Both the position numbers and the translations under genes were made by a program. Positions 21,170-32,509 of a DNA stretch of 64,000 nt are shown here, piece after piece. Position 1 is the stretch's first letter; each line of letters starts with the position of its first letter. Source of the DNA: Triatoma infestans (Eukaryota > Arthropoda > Insecta > Hemiptera > Reduviidae); NCBI GenBank assembly GCA_011037195.1, contig JAAEAF010002760.1:106146-170145 (forward strand). The letters are read 5' to 3'. Under the pieces are notes generated by a model. It was given only the letters and a program-made list of their open reading frames with translations. It did no database searches and was not told the DNA's origin.

Positions 21170-21395
21170 TTGGAGTTTTTATAAAATGCCTAATTTTGAA
21201 TTGCTCACCTAAAATCAATATTGTACATTTAGCACACAAAGTTTAAAGAAAATCGTTAGTCATTTTTCGATATAATTCCAAAAAAAAAAAAACTCACTTA
21301 TTCTAAAAAAACTTATTCTACTAGGTTATACCTTCCGGTTAACCGCTTTTCTTCAAATTTGAAATTTCCCCCAATGCTTCTAAATATTATGTATG
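21170..21395 (-). mobile_element. HLX remnant
   Basis: AAGTTTAAAGAAAATCGTTAG, TCATTTTTCGATATAATTCC and ACCTTCCGGTTAACCG appear in the order of a minus-strand HLX internal unit, strongly diverged. Confidence 0.45.
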
Positions 21396-21438
21396 TTAAA
21401 AATCAGACATTATACTGAACCAGTACTACTGGAGTATA

Positions 21439-21916
21439 TAGGGTGTCCCAAGATATATGGATAACGACTTTTTATCAGAATCTAAGATAGCTAGAAAATA
21501 AACTAAAAAATACGTGTCCCCCCGTAGTTTTTTTTATTAGAAAACCAAATTTAATTTGCAAATTTGTTTTGGTAGTTCCAGAAGCGAGATACAAGCACCA
21601 ACTTCATTTTTTCAAATGAGGAGGTGTGGTTTTTATTTAAGAAATAGATTCCTCTATTTTTTGTAAGAAAAATTTACTTGAACGGTTTTTTTCTTACAGG
21701 AGTGATATTTTACAAGTTATGAATGAAAACATGATTCCTATAAGAAATTTCAAAATGATATTATAACGGTTTTTTGATTGAATAAGAAGAAAAGTACTAT
21801 TTTATTATAAATTTTACTCCTCATTAATTACAGATCTTGCTCGAACTGGCCCCCCACCATTAGAAATGTATTTTCTTTGATCGTAAGGTACAATTGGCAG
21901 GAAAAAGCATGTGTAT
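21439..21916 (-). mobile_element. Transposon end with AGGGTGTCCC terminus, copy 2
   Basis: Matches 8,689-9,164 over almost its whole length, including GATATATGGATAACGACTTT and GATCTTGCTCGAACTGGCC. The minus-strand C-terminal frame is shifted by an extra base in the G/C run, so the FEQDL tail is broken here. Both copies stop at the same inner point (AGGAAAAAGCA), which suggests a defined internal-deletion boundary or a non-autonomous derivative. Confidence 0.6.
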
Positions 21917-22014
21917 GCATCTCTATGAGTGTGTTAACCAAGCATAATGTAACGTACATTGCGCATTGACATTTTTAATTTTCTCTCTGGCATACATTAT
22001 TTACATATGTACAC

Positions 22015-22150
22015 CTTTTTTTGTACTAACTGTAGCTTCCCACTTCTTATCACGATGCTGGGTCAGCACCGTCTTTGCCATCACGGAGAATCGAACCCTT
22101 ATTCTCGCATGAAAGGCGAGGTGCGCTAGACACTAGACCAACGCGTGAGG
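22015..22150 (-). mobile_element. tRNA-Glu-headed SINE (SINE3)
   Basis: On the minus strand the head gives box A (TTGGTCTAGTGTCTAGCGC), an anticodon arm CTCGC-CTTTCAT-GCGAG with TTC in the anticodon position, and box B GGGTTCGATTC. The body GGCAAAGACGGTGCTGACCC and AGCTACAGTTAG recurs at 10,252-10,340. The acceptor arm has a missing base, so I call it a SINE head and not a working tRNA-Glu gene. Confidence 0.7.
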
Positions 22151-22339
22151 ACTGTTTGTAGAGTTAGACTGCAATAATCCGCAATTACGTTAGACTGCCA
22201 TGATCTCTGTAATAGCGGTTGGTCTATTTGCTTCTACTAATACTCTTAAATAACTTCTACTAACTAAATTTCTATTTGTCTGTTAAATCTGTTTGTAAAA
22301 TCTGTTAAATTTAGGGTTTAGCTAATACACCTATTTTGT

Positions 22340-22425
22340 TCACACACAGGTCTCGAAAACATATATTTCCGATCAATACTCAACTTCTGAAATTTGACAC
22401 GTGTCGCAATACTTAGTTTTACGAG
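22340..22425 (-). mobile_element. HLX 5'-end remnant
   Basis: TCTCGAAAACATATATTTCCG and TTTGACACGTGTCGCAATACTT resemble the minus-strand HLX 5' part (CTCAAAACGGATATTTCCGG, TTTGACACGATTGCAATACTT). Confidence 0.45.
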
Positions 22426-22550
22426 TGAAAACACTCGTAAAAATGGGTAAAGGATCTATTGTTTGCTTAGAGTTACACTCTACTAGCTTCACTGTCAGGA
22501 GGAACTTAAAAAAAAACACACACACTCATAGAAACATTAATTATTTGTCT

Positions 22551-23335
22551 TCACGCCGGCGTACCACAAGGAAGCATCCTTGGCCCCCGGTCTTGTACAC
22601 AGCTGATATTCCCACACATCCAGAAACCCTGATGACAACCTATGCAGATGATACTGCAATAGTATCTGCAAATCCTAATCCTGCTCAAACTTCCTCACAT
22701 ATCCAAGAACACCTTGACCTCATCTCCTCTTGGGGCAAGAAATGGAAAATAAGACTGAATGTAATCAAATGCCAACAGATTACATTCAGTTTACGTAGAC
22801 AAACTTGCCCTTCTGTACATATCAACAATAAAGAAATACCGACTTTCACACAAGTACGTTACCTACGACTGTATTTAGACAGTCGACTTACTTGGAACCC
22901 TCATACAAGACTGAAAAAACTGAAGAATTAAATAGACGATATGGACAACTATGAAGACTGCTTAGACGGAGATCAACAATGAACGTACAAAACAAACTGA
23001 CTCTATACAAAACATTGCTGAGACCTGTCTGGACTTACGGAACTGTACTGTGGGGCTCCGCGAAACAATCCAACATACAGAGAATCCAATCTTTTCAATC
23101 TAAAGTCCTTCGCCATATTGTCAACGCTCCCTATTATGTCTCAAATTTAGCTCTACACAAAGACCACAGTATCCCTTTCGTTAACGAGTTAATCCATACA
23201 CGCTTCCTTAATTTCCACAATAATCTAGAGACTCATTCCAATCCCACTGTACAAGCCCTATCATCATCAACCCATCCTGAGAATCCTCCATGTCACTTGA
23301 AACGACGTTCGCCACGCGACCTCCTAAACAAGTAG
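22551..23335 (+). pseudogene. Jockey reverse transcriptase, frameshifted
   Basis: The copy opens with GVPQGSILGP, then shifts frame to VLYTADIPTHPETLMTTYADD (YADD at 22,640-22,651), WGKKWKIRLNVIKCQQITF, VRYLRLYLDSRLTWNPHT and a stop near 22,931. It continues as NKLTLYKTLLRPVWTYGTVLW, IQSFQSKVLRHIVNAPYYVS and LKRRSPRDLLNK, ending at 23,335. The order is that of Jockey-clade RTs from motif 4 to the C-terminus. At least two frameshifts disable it. Close paralogues lie at 25.8, 38.0 and 47.0 kb. Confidence 0.85.
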
Positions 23336-23500
23336 CTCCCTTTTAATATCCTGAGAGTTCCAGCATTGGTTGGCTCCTCTCAACATGCCTCTGTGATTGT
23401 GGCGCTGAGTCCTAAGGGCTTCAGTGCATCACAGTCTATGATGAACTCCACACTTACATGATGTATATACAGGTTGTAAATAAAATAAATTAAAAAAAAA
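22551..23500 (+). mobile_element. 5'-truncated Jockey LINE with TSD and poly(A)
   Basis: The insertion is bounded by an 11-12-bp TSD, (A)ATTATTTGTCT, at 22,539-22,550 and 23,501-23,511. It ends in a poly(A) run at about 23,492-23,500 after a 3' UTR with AATAAA-like words. These are marks of target-primed reverse transcription. Confidence 0.9.
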
Positions 23501-23511
23501 ATTATTTGTCT

Positions 23512-24310
23512 ACATTAGCTAACAAATTAGGTAGGCATTTATTTATTTTATCGCAATACTTATTTATTAGAAAATTAAAAAATACACTCCCTACTGGTAC
23601 AAAAGTACGTAATAATCTCATACCATTCAGTAAATCGTAATGTCTTCACATGCCTGCTATGTGCTTAACAATCCCAATCCTCTTCTCCAAATCTATGTGT
23701 GTAGGTAGCTGACACTGTAAAATTGTTGAAAATAGAGGAGCCAGTTCGTGTAGACTTGAACTGCTATCATATTGGGAAATTTAATTGAAAAATTTCACTA
23801 CACAAAGTGTAATGTTTCAACAATACTGGCCTCATAATTCCAAATTATACACCTCCACATCATATCATACGTATGTATATACTCCAACAGTAGTTTCTGC
23901 TGAATGATGATGTTTTCATTCATAGAAATGAAATAAAAGTACTAACGTTACATTATAATAAAGTTAACATGATAATAACGTAACATGATATTTAAAGTTA
24001 TTAACTTGCTCCCACTCTCTTAATTACGATTTTTTTTCACCCTTTTTTTTTTTGCCACCTTTTTAATTTTCTTCCCCCCTCTACCAAAAAAAGATATCAG
24101 GAATCGCGATATTTTATTTCAGTTTTTATTAAGCGAGAAATCTTTTATATATTTTCACTGATATAATAGGTAAAAAGCAAAGAGAAGAATCAAAACATTT
24201 TCCAAATATTTCAGACATTCAAAGATTATTCAAGCCCTCTTTCAGTACTTTTTACAATTTTTGTTGCCCCTCTAAATCTACTTACTGTCTTCAAGAAAAT
24301 CTGAGTTCTC
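23512..24310. other. AT-rich stretch, nothing recognised
   Basis: About 0.8 kb without recognisable coding or repeat features, inside the inverted-repeat pair 22,152-24,404. Confidence 0.35.
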
Positions 24311-24420
24311 CTTAGAAGCAAATAGACCAACCGGTACCACAGAGATCTTGGAAGTCTTGGATCTAACCTAATTGCGGATTATTGCAGTCTAGCTCTATAA
24401 ACAACAACTACACTAACTAA

Positions 24421-24652
24421 GGGAAGGAAATAGCTATGTGATTAGCGTTCTGGATTCCCTCGCGGAGGACCCTGGTTCGAGTCCAGCTGTCCTACCCTTA
24501 GCTTTGTTGTTCCTAGGAACCTCTACAGCTCACTGACCAGTGATGGACAGAGTTGTCTGTAACAAGAGAACACTGTCCGGAGGCCGGCAATGCATTGAGA
24601 AGGCTCCGGGCGCCAATGACCATAAATGTTGATGGACCTTACATTAAAAAAA
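24421..24652 (+). mobile_element. tRNA-headed SINE (SINE2)
   Basis: A near-complete copy: box A region AATAGCTATGTGATTAGCG, box B GGTTCGAGTCC, then TTCCTAGGAACCTCTACAG, GATGGACAGAGTTGTCTG, ACTGTCCGGAGGCCGGCA, GGCTCCGGGCGCCAATGACC and an A-rich/TA tail. Confidence 0.85.
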
Positions 24653-24654
24653 AT

Positions 24655-25774
24655 ATATATATACTCTTACGCCTCTCTAAGATATACACAGTACACTGAG
24701 AGCCTCCAGAAGAAGTCGATGTGTCCAGCTACTTGGGTTTTGCCGAATCCATAGGCAAACTCTAGCTCACCACCACAAACGCTCGCTAACAATTATATAT
24801 TTTACACTTTACATTCTCTATAGACACACACACACCTATGGGAACCATTATAGATATTCAAGTAGCAATGGATTTGGCTTTATAGCCATTCCCTCTAAAG
24901 ATATATCTCACAATGTCTGAGTTACCCCAAAAATTAAATAAAAAAATATGATATGATTGAAAACCATTATGAAGTAAAGTCTGTTTAATAATAAGAGTAC
25001 AAAAAGAAAATTAATAAATATATGAAAGTGGACCAACGAAATATTTATTGATTTCTGCTAATGAATGGCATGATATCTGAATGAGGTTGTATCAAAGGCT
25101 GTGTATAAATGAAATTTTAGAAAACTAGATTCTGCAAAGATATTCAGATCATTAATGATGACAGTGAGGTTTGACAAGAAAAATGTTATAGCATTGAGGA
25201 TTTTCCATAGGATTTTTCATTAGGAAGCGGTGGTTATTGTAAACGTTTGATCGATCCTTCTACTTTAATATCGTGTGACCAAATTGGTCTTATAAATAAT
25301 AGGAAATGGATATTGTCATTACATAATTAACCAATAGGATATTATGCTTTGTTGTCCAGCACCAATCAAAAGTTGGGTAAGATCGTTTATTGTATTTTTG
25401 TAATTAATGTATACAAAATCTTTGACAATACTTCATTGCTTAAAAAAAAAAAATTCTAGTAAAAAATAAAAGAAAATCAGTCAGAATTAATGATAGTTTT
25501 CGATACATGTTTAAATTTTTATATGTAAAAATTGAAATGACAAATAATGTAAAAAAATTACAATTTTAACTATTACATAAGTTATTCAGCACTAATTGTT
25601 ATAATAATCATAGATTTCAATGACTCTAACACAAAACAATTGCTTAATTGAATTGAAGTATGTATATGCAAGCAATAATCACGAGTATAATAAGTTTACA
25701 ATTTTTTTCGGGGGGGCCAGAATTAATTCAAATATTTAAATTAGTTGATTATGAGTTTTACATTTCTGGAATAA
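24655..25774. other. AT-rich stretch, nothing recognised
   Basis: About 1.1 kb of AT-rich sequence. I see no frames, no repeat matches and no structured motif. Confidence 0.4.
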
Positions 25775-26555
25775 CATCTATCCTGGGTCCTGTTCTCTAA
25801 ACAATATACACTGCCGAGATTCCTACCCTTCCTCACACCACCTATCTACCTATGCAGATGACACTGCAATACTTTCAGTTAACAAAGAACCTATAAAATC
25901 AACAAGAAATTTTCAATCACACCATTCTTCCCTGGAAACATGGTTTAAGAACTGGAGAATAAAGTTAACCGAACAAAAATGTGAAAATATCACTTTTACT
26001 CTAAGGAAAATTACCTGTACTACAATGGCATTCCTCTTCCTCACGTTAATGTTGTCCGCTACCTTGGGCTGTATGTAGACAAAAGCCTGACATGGAATCC
26101 TCACACTAAAGTGAAACGACAAGAACTGAACAATCGCTTAAAAACTGCTTAAAAGACTACTTGACAACAGATCTAAACTGACTTTAATAAACAAACGACT
26201 AATATACAACTCAATCTTAAAAGTAATCTGGACATACGGAATAGAACTTTGGGGCTCTGCGAAGCGTTTCATATTCAACGAATCCAATCCCTTCAATCAA
26301 AAATTCTGCACGCCATTGTTAACGCTCCCTACTTTGTCTCGAACCTTACAATCCACAATGATCTTAATATCCCATTCGTGACCGATGTTGCTTCCTATTC
26401 TTATAAAAAAAATCCATAAAACCCTATCCTACCATGTAAACTCTTTAGCTAAAAATCTCTCCTCTCTCCTCTAAAACGTCAATGGCTTCGAGATCTCTTT
26501 CTACAAGTGACAGTGAGTGATTTGAAGTGTTACCAGTGAATAAAAAGAGAAAAAA
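25775..26555 (+). pseudogene. Jockey-clade LINE, decayed
   Basis: SILGPVL marks the 5' truncation. In broken frames follow STYADDTAILSVNKEP (YADD at about 25,850-25,861), WFKNWRIKLTEQKCENITFTL, VRYLGLYVDKSLTWNPHT, WTYGIELWGSAK and LKRQWLRDLF, parallel to the copy at 22.5 kb. Multiple frameshifts and small deletions are present. A clean poly(A) tail is not visible; the end near 26,555 is estimated from the loss of similarity. Confidence 0.75.
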
Positions 26556-27329
26556 AGAAATCTCTGTTTTGGTATACAATAAATAATGGAAACTAGAATA
26601 TATGTATAGAATGTGGATATAGTGGTCAGATGAGAGATATAGTAGCAATGGTGAAAAGATTAGCATATCGGCCAGAGAGGGTTGAAGGTCAGGGGTTGTT
26701 AGGTGGGTTGGTAACAAGGTCATGGCTGTCTGCAATCAATATCATCACCACTTCATATCTCTCCGCCCCTTCACATTGCCGCCCCTGCAGTCTCACTCTC
26801 TTACTACTATTAGTACTACTAATCTTATACTATTCATCCTACTAACCTTTTATTCCTCTAATCAGACCGTCAGGATTTAACTCTACTATTATTCGTTAAA
26901 AATGAAAATTGAGAAACATTTTCTTCTTGCATACCTGATTATAATCTTTTCAAAAATAAAAAAACGGTTCACATAATTTTTAATTGTTCTTTAAACCCAT
27001 CCGGCTCCGTAGGCGGATAAGATAATGCAATATTCTCCCTTTAAAGGCGTCTTTAGAGAATTTTTTTTTTTTTTTTTTTCCGAACTGTATCAAATGTCAT
27101 ATAAACATCAGGTTCAAAGAAATCATTGGAGCTGATAAATGCAGAGTCATTAACCCAAAGAAAATGGACTTCTTTTTTCTTCACTGATTTTAACTTTAAA
27201 CTTCTAGTTGGGCAGCCTTTCTTATAAAAACGGTAAGTCAGATTTCAGCTTCCAGCAAAGTTAATTTATTGTTGTTTTACGTAATTAGAAGAAAAAGTTT
27301 ATGTTGGTACAGGTCTCTGACCTTTTCTA
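26556..27329. other. Gap with no recognised gene
   Basis: Contains short frames at 26,630-26,845 without recognisable domains and a poly-T run at about 27,061-27,079. Nothing else can be supported. Confidence 0.35.
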
Positions 27330-27640
27330 GTCATAACTATCCAGACAAGACTGCCTCAATCCTGGAAAGGTTTCCTTTAGAGAGCGATGTTAACTTGATT
27401 TCCTCCTCATTTCTAAGCACTACTTGAAGAGTCTTGAAGGATTCTGGCCCCATAGAGGAAATTCGAGTGCCTTTCCTCGCCTTGTCCGGCTATCTCGTTA
27501 GCATCCACGCCAATATGTCCTGGCCTACTGATAACTATTATTTCTATACATATCGTTGAGTTAACGGAAGCATTTCCGTACCATTTTTGAAATAACAGTG
27601 CTTTAATGGAAGCCTGCCTAAGCACTAAAACACTTAAACA
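27330..27640 (-). pseudogene. LINE RNase H fragment
   Basis: The minus strand reads IVISRPGHIGVDANEIAGQGEE, the hallmark WVPGHxGxxGNExAD block of RNase H domains in I/R1/Jockey-type LINEs, with W/V and D changes. The catalytic aspartate after NEIA is replaced by G. It is too short and mutated to work. Confidence 0.65.
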
Positions 27641-28355
27641 CTTAAAATCATGAAAAGATTAAAAAAAAAGAACTTTGAATACAGTCTGTTTCGATCTACC
27701 AATTTTTTTCGAATTCAGATAATTTTTTTTTTTTTTAATAAAATTATTTTCCCTTAGATGGTAGATACAAGCGATATATGCGATTCTTTAACGCAAACAA
27801 TTGTAAAAACTTCAAAAATTATTTCGTTTGGATATGAGGCCTGGAATCCTTTATGAGGTTTTCAGGCAAAATTCAACAAATGAAGAATTCTACTTTATAA
27901 TAATTTTATTTTGCAATTTTTGCAAAATTTTATTAAAAAAAGGCTTCTGAATTTCTATAAATAAAATGAACTGGAATCAAGTTCTCTGTTGAGAAAATTC
28001 GTCACTGGACTCCACGTTGTCAATATATGATGTAGCAAGCGCTAGTATCATGTCTTCTGGCACACTTCATTTATCTACCTTTATCATGCCCATTGTACTC
28101 TATGGACTAATGGGGTTACAAATTTGACAGGCAAGCTCTCCCCTAAGCTGTCTCTAGCTCCCACCAAGAGCTACAATAAACTGCATATAATTGCGGCCAT
28201 CTGAAGTCTTCAACAAGTTGCAAGATTGAACCTTGAAAAGACAAACAACATTTTTGAAGAAGTGAAAACAAGCTACCAAGAAGAAACCGGGCCTTTTCAA
28301 GCATTCCAAGACTTACTGAAAGCAAACACAACACAAATCTTATGTATTAAAATGA
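27641..28355. other. Gap with an unidentified frame
   Basis: Mostly AT rich. A plus-strand frame at about 28,215-28,370 (LNLEKTNNIFEEVKTSYQEE, then PFQAFQDLLKA) has protein-like composition, but I cannot place it. It runs into the SINE2 copy. Confidence 0.3.
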
Positions 28356-28359
28356 ATTG

Positions 28360-28527
28360 TGGTTAGCGTACTGGACGCCCACGCGGTGGTCCCTGGTTTG
28401 AGTATAGCTGTGTTGCCCTTAGGCTTTTATTCTTCCTAAAAGCCTCTACAGCTTACTGTCCATCACTGCACTGAGAAGTCTCCGGGCCTCAATTACCATA
28501 GATGTTGACGCGCCTTAAATAAAAACC
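28360..28527 (+). mobile_element. SINE2, internally deleted
   Basis: GTGGTTAGCGTACTGGACGCC, a mutated box B (GGTTTGAGTAT), CTCTACAGCTTACTGTCCATC and GCACTGAGAAG..TCCGGGC show SINE2. The block between GTCCATC and the last third is missing about 55 bp relative to the 24,421 copy. Confidence 0.75.
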
Positions 28528-28529
28528 AA

Positions 28530-30920
28530 ACAAACAATCAACTGTTTCTTACTCCTTCCTTCCTATCCTACCAACACTTTTAATCAAACCTTTTTTCTGA
28601 CCAAATATTCTTCCCAAAACTAGGCATATTAGGTAATTTACTGCTAGGACAAGCAAGAGTTTTAACTAGCCAGATAGCTCAATAAGCGTTTTCCAAGAGC
28701 CTACGCTACCAATATACGTTCACCATTAACATCATCATTCATTGCTCGGTCACTCTATCCTCTATTCATTCTCCTCTACTTTCTTAGTGCTACGTCAAAA
28801 CAGAATCTGTAGGGCTTCCTCTTACAGTGTAAATGTATATAAATAGAAGTATTAGTCTGCTGAAAATTTAAAAAATAAAAATAAAAAAATGCATGAAGTT
28901 AAATCTGTTTAAAAGCGGATTTAATATACATCATATTACAAAAATCATGGGCTGTTTATAGAATTTAGCGTTTAATCTAAAATTATTTTTAAAATAATAA
29001 TAAAAAAAAAAATATATCGAATTTTATCGAATAATTTATTATTTTTTTTAATTTGATAATAATTTTAGAAAACTTTGATTTGTAAATATCTTATATTTAT
29101 TTCATTTGCTAATATTTTGTGAATACTATAAACTGAGATCACTTTCTATTAGAGTTTTTAAAATCTATTATTCGAAAAGTTATCACTAGCTAAAAGTTGT
29201 GTAAGTGAATTATTTTAAGGTTTTAAATAGTAGAAATATTATTAGGAACTAAAAATAAATAATTACTTATAAAGAATAAGCTACAGAAACTCAGTATTTG
29301 CAGCAAAAAATAAAATAAAATAATACTTTACCATATAAAGGAAGTTTTTGTGGTGAAAGGTAAACTGAAATATTTAAAAATCCAATTATTATAAAAATGA
29401 AAGAAAAAAATATTGCAAAGTGCAGAAAAATGCACACACACATATAATCCTTAAACTGACTGTTTTTTTTTTTTTTTTTATTTGGTCTTATAAACGTAGC
29501 GACCTTGCCATACTCGTGGGAACTCGTCAGCACTATGTCCTACCTGTTTGGTTGACGTGACAACATCACTTGTCTAACTATACTCATTAGATTTAGCCGC
29601 TACTTTAAACGGGTGGCTTGACTAACGAGTTATAAAAAAAAAAAAAATGAAAATAAAGAAAAGTGAAATATAAATAAAGGACTAGTGTAAATATTAAATT
29701 AAAATATTCAATTAGGTCTACAATTATTACAACAAACTACTTATTATAAGTCGCATGTTCCTTAGGTCGACAATCCGATAATAAGGGGAACATTAGAGTG
29801 TTCGCCTATTTTGCACGTTAACAGATACTGACATGCTTATTTTGTATTTCCTTCAGATTAGGTATCATTATTACTATTTTTTACAAGCAAACCTAATAAT
29901 TTTAATGCATTTTACAATCAACATTTAAGTATAATTTTATTTAAAAAATTAAGTAAAATTAATATAATTAAATTTAAATCTCTTTGATTCAATGCCATCT
30001 ACAGAAATCATAAAAGTAAATTATATTCAACTCTCTAACCCGCTAGATAGGCCACCATGTGCTCGCGTGTCTTTAAATTGAAAATGGTGTCGGAATGCCT
30101 GGGCAAATTCAACGATCTGGGAAGAAACAACAATGTAACTGGGTGCCATAGCATGTTGGATGAAGGTTAACGAGATTACCAACATCCAGGCGAGAAGTAG
30201 TGCAGTAACCTCCTTCATCTGATAAGTGACCAGTCTCTTCGAGAAGATCTCAGAAACGAGGAGGAAGCCAAAAGAGCATTTCTATGGAGAGCACACCAGG
30301 ACTTCATAAAGACCAGAGACATGCATCAGTCTGAGTGAAAAAAAGAATTTGCATTTTGATAGATTCCCTCACGAAGCTCAGCGGGCAATCGAAGAAGCTA
30401 GATCTAGTAAGTGATAGTACCTGGAGAGTTGAAGGAAATTCCAATATATATCATCATTCAGAGAAGTTTTATTATCACATGTGCCTACCAGGTGTTTGAA
30501 AAGGATTTATTCTTCGTAGAATCTTTTTTAATTTTCTGAGAAAAATCAATCTGGAAGGGATGCTGTAAGTTGATAGTTCTGCAAGATGGCTTCTTTAATC
30601 AATAGACTCTTTAATCGCAATATACTCCCCTGAAAACTTTGCTTTTAAAATGTATTTGTTAGGGCGTAGGCCTTGGAAACAAATTTAGACTAACCAGTAT
30701 ACATAATTTACAAACAGCGGGGTATAAGTAATTAAACGAGATAAAACCAGGGTGGATCTAAAACTTCATTGATCAAGAAAGTAAAATTGTAAAAAAAATA
30801 CGGTAGGATTTGGATAAAACCAAATAAAAGTTACTAGTTTTTACAAGTGCGGTCAGGCTTTAAGAAAATCATTTATACACATAATCTTTCAGGCTTTAGC
30901 GGCTGTAATATAAAACAATT
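28530..30920. other. Long AT-rich stretch, nothing recognised
   Basis: About 2.4 kb. The open frames at 29,291-29,533 and 30,027-30,218 (minus) have no recognisable domain. At 30,220-30,440 a plus-strand frame (EEAKRAFLWRAHQDFIKT) is protein-like but unidentified. Confidence 0.35.
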
Positions 30921-30921
30921 A

Positions 30922-31105
30922 CGTCTTCGAGTTGATATCTAATCAGTGGCTTGTTGTAAACCGGCGTTTCGCCCATTTTATAATAGGATTCTTCAGTGTT
31001 GTTTCCGCTATAGAGGCGGCACCAACTTGAAGAAGCATATTACAATATGGGCGGAACGTGCGGTTTACAACAAACCACTGACGCAGTCCCAATCTAAAGA
31101 CCTGA
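30922..31105. mobile_element. Foldback with hammerhead-like core (FB3)
   Basis: Arms of about 55-75 bp (30,922-30,993 and 31,027-31,105) pair around a loop of about 35 bp; the best-matched part is CAGTGGCTTGTTGTAAACCG with TGGTTTGTTGTAAACCGCAC on the other strand. On the minus strand 30,998-30,961 reads CTGAAGA, a stem II-like part and GAAAC, then GCC in place of GTC. The core order is that of Penelope-type hammerheads, but the cleavage triplet is mutated. Confidence 0.5.
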
Positions 31106-31204
31106 ATGTTTTACATCATTGACATAGTTTTTGAGAAAACTTTGAAAAACTCAGAATCCTGCATTGCTCAGAAAGCTGCATTCCAGTAAAACAATTTTCT
31201 TGAA

Positions 31205-32188
31205 AAAATAATCTGGTATGAACACTCACCCACCTTTCTCTTACTCCAGTTCTCAAAATTATAATTGACCAAATTTAATGAAATTCGACGAAAACTGAAA
31301 AAAACTGTTCAGTAAAAGCGCTATTTCGGTTAACTAATTTCCTTGAAATTCGGAATTTTGGCTATCCATTTATTTCTAATTAATTTTGTTTCGATGACAG
31401 AATTGTATAATCGACTATGATAGTACTTTAGAGTAAAACATAACCCCACCCCTTCCCAAAAAGTGCCATTAAATGAATTTTCCTAGAGAAATGTTTTAAA
31501 TAAAAGTTGTAGGTCTTTGTATATTTAGTTTATACAATACGTTTAAAGAAAATCGTCGGAGCCATTTTTGAGAAAATCGCGAACAAGTGGAAAAATCATT
31601 TAGTAAAGTGGTACAGTAAACGCACCTCTGGTCATCCGATTTTTTTTTTCAAACTCGGAATTTCAGCAACATATTTAACTCTAATTAACATCATTTACAT
31701 GATAGAATTGTTTAATAAACGGAAATAGCACTTTAGATGAAAAACTAGCCCCACCCCTTCCCCATAACTGCCCTTAATTAAATTTTCCCAGAGAAATGTT
31801 TTAAATAAAAGTTGTAGCTGTTTATGTGTAGTTGATATACCAAAATTCAAGAACATCGTAGGAGCCATTTTTGAGAAAAACGCAAAAAAGTAGAAAAACC
31901 ATACAAGTAAAGTGGTACTTCCGGTTGAGGAATTTTGACAGATGCATCTGATCCAGATACCTAAACAGAATATCATGTTTCAGTGCTTTCTACGGTTTTT
32001 CATTTTTGAGCTATGCTGTTCACATACAGACACACACACACACACACACACATACACATCTTTGCTAAAAACCACTTTTTTAGACTCAGGGGACCTCAAA
32101 ACGGATATTTCCGGTGAAAACTCGATATTGAAAATTTGACATTCTTGCAATACTTCCTTTTAGTAGGAAGGAGTAAGAGAAAGTAAAA
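31205..32188 (-). mobile_element. HLX repeat, full-length two-unit copy
   Basis: On the plus strand it reads from ATCTGGTATG and ACTTTC-type inverted terminus (31,235-31,250), through two internal units (near 31,560 and 31,862) and the AC tract (32,031-32,051), to GGAGTAAGAGAAAGTAAAA at about 32,170-32,188. A SINE2 copy sits immediately beyond it. Confidence 0.9.
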
Positions 32189-32199
32189 ATAATAATCGG

Positions 32200-32402
32200 T
32201 GGGAAGGGATTAGCTAAGTGGTTAGCGCACTGGACTCCCACACGGGTTCGAATCCAGCTGTGCTACCCTTAGATTTTTTTCTTCCTAGGAGCGTCTACAG
32301 CTCACTGTCCGCCTGTAACGAGAGAACTTTGTCTCTGGCAGTGCACTGAGAAGGTTCCGGGCGCCAATGACCATAGATGTCGACCCGCATTAAATTAAAC
32401 AT
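32200..32402 (+). mobile_element. SINE2 with 14-bp perfect TSD
   Basis: The element has box A (ATTAGCTAAGTGGTTAGCGC), box B (GGGTTCGAATCC) and all body blocks. The TSD AAAATAATAATCGG occurs at 32,186-32,199 and 32,403-32,416. It inserted at the very edge of the HLX copy, so it is younger than that HLX insertion. Confidence 0.92.
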
Positions 32403-32509
32403 AAAATAATAATCGGAATTCTAACTTTAGCACTTAATGTATTGAATGCCTTCTGGGTAGTAGAACCATACTGAAAGGCTACGTTAGAGGGAAGCATAAC
32501 GTTACAACT

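Larger units (their letters stand above)
22152..24404. repeat. Inverted repeat pair of about 90 bp flanking a Jockey insertion
   Basis: The left arm 22,152-22,237 (TTAGACTGCAATAATCCGCA, GCGGTTGGTCTATTTGCTTC) is the inverted complement of 24,312-24,404, at roughly 85% identity by eye. The interval includes the Jockey LINE at 22,551-23,500 and an HLX remnant. It may be the TIRs of an old DNA transposon. Confidence 0.5.

Noticed and set aside
22080..22150. Functional tRNA-Glu gene on the minus strand
   Set aside because: The acceptor stem has a missing base and the block continues into a body repeated at 10,252. It is a SINE head.
22401..22560. N-terminal extension of the 22.4-kb frame as part of the RT
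   Set aside because: The TSD at 22,539-22,550 shows the LINE starts at 22,551. The upstream codons are flanking DNA.
28215..28370. Host exon (LNLEKTNNIFEEVKTSYQEE frame)
   Set aside because: No splice sites or known domain, stops on both sides, and it runs into a SINE.
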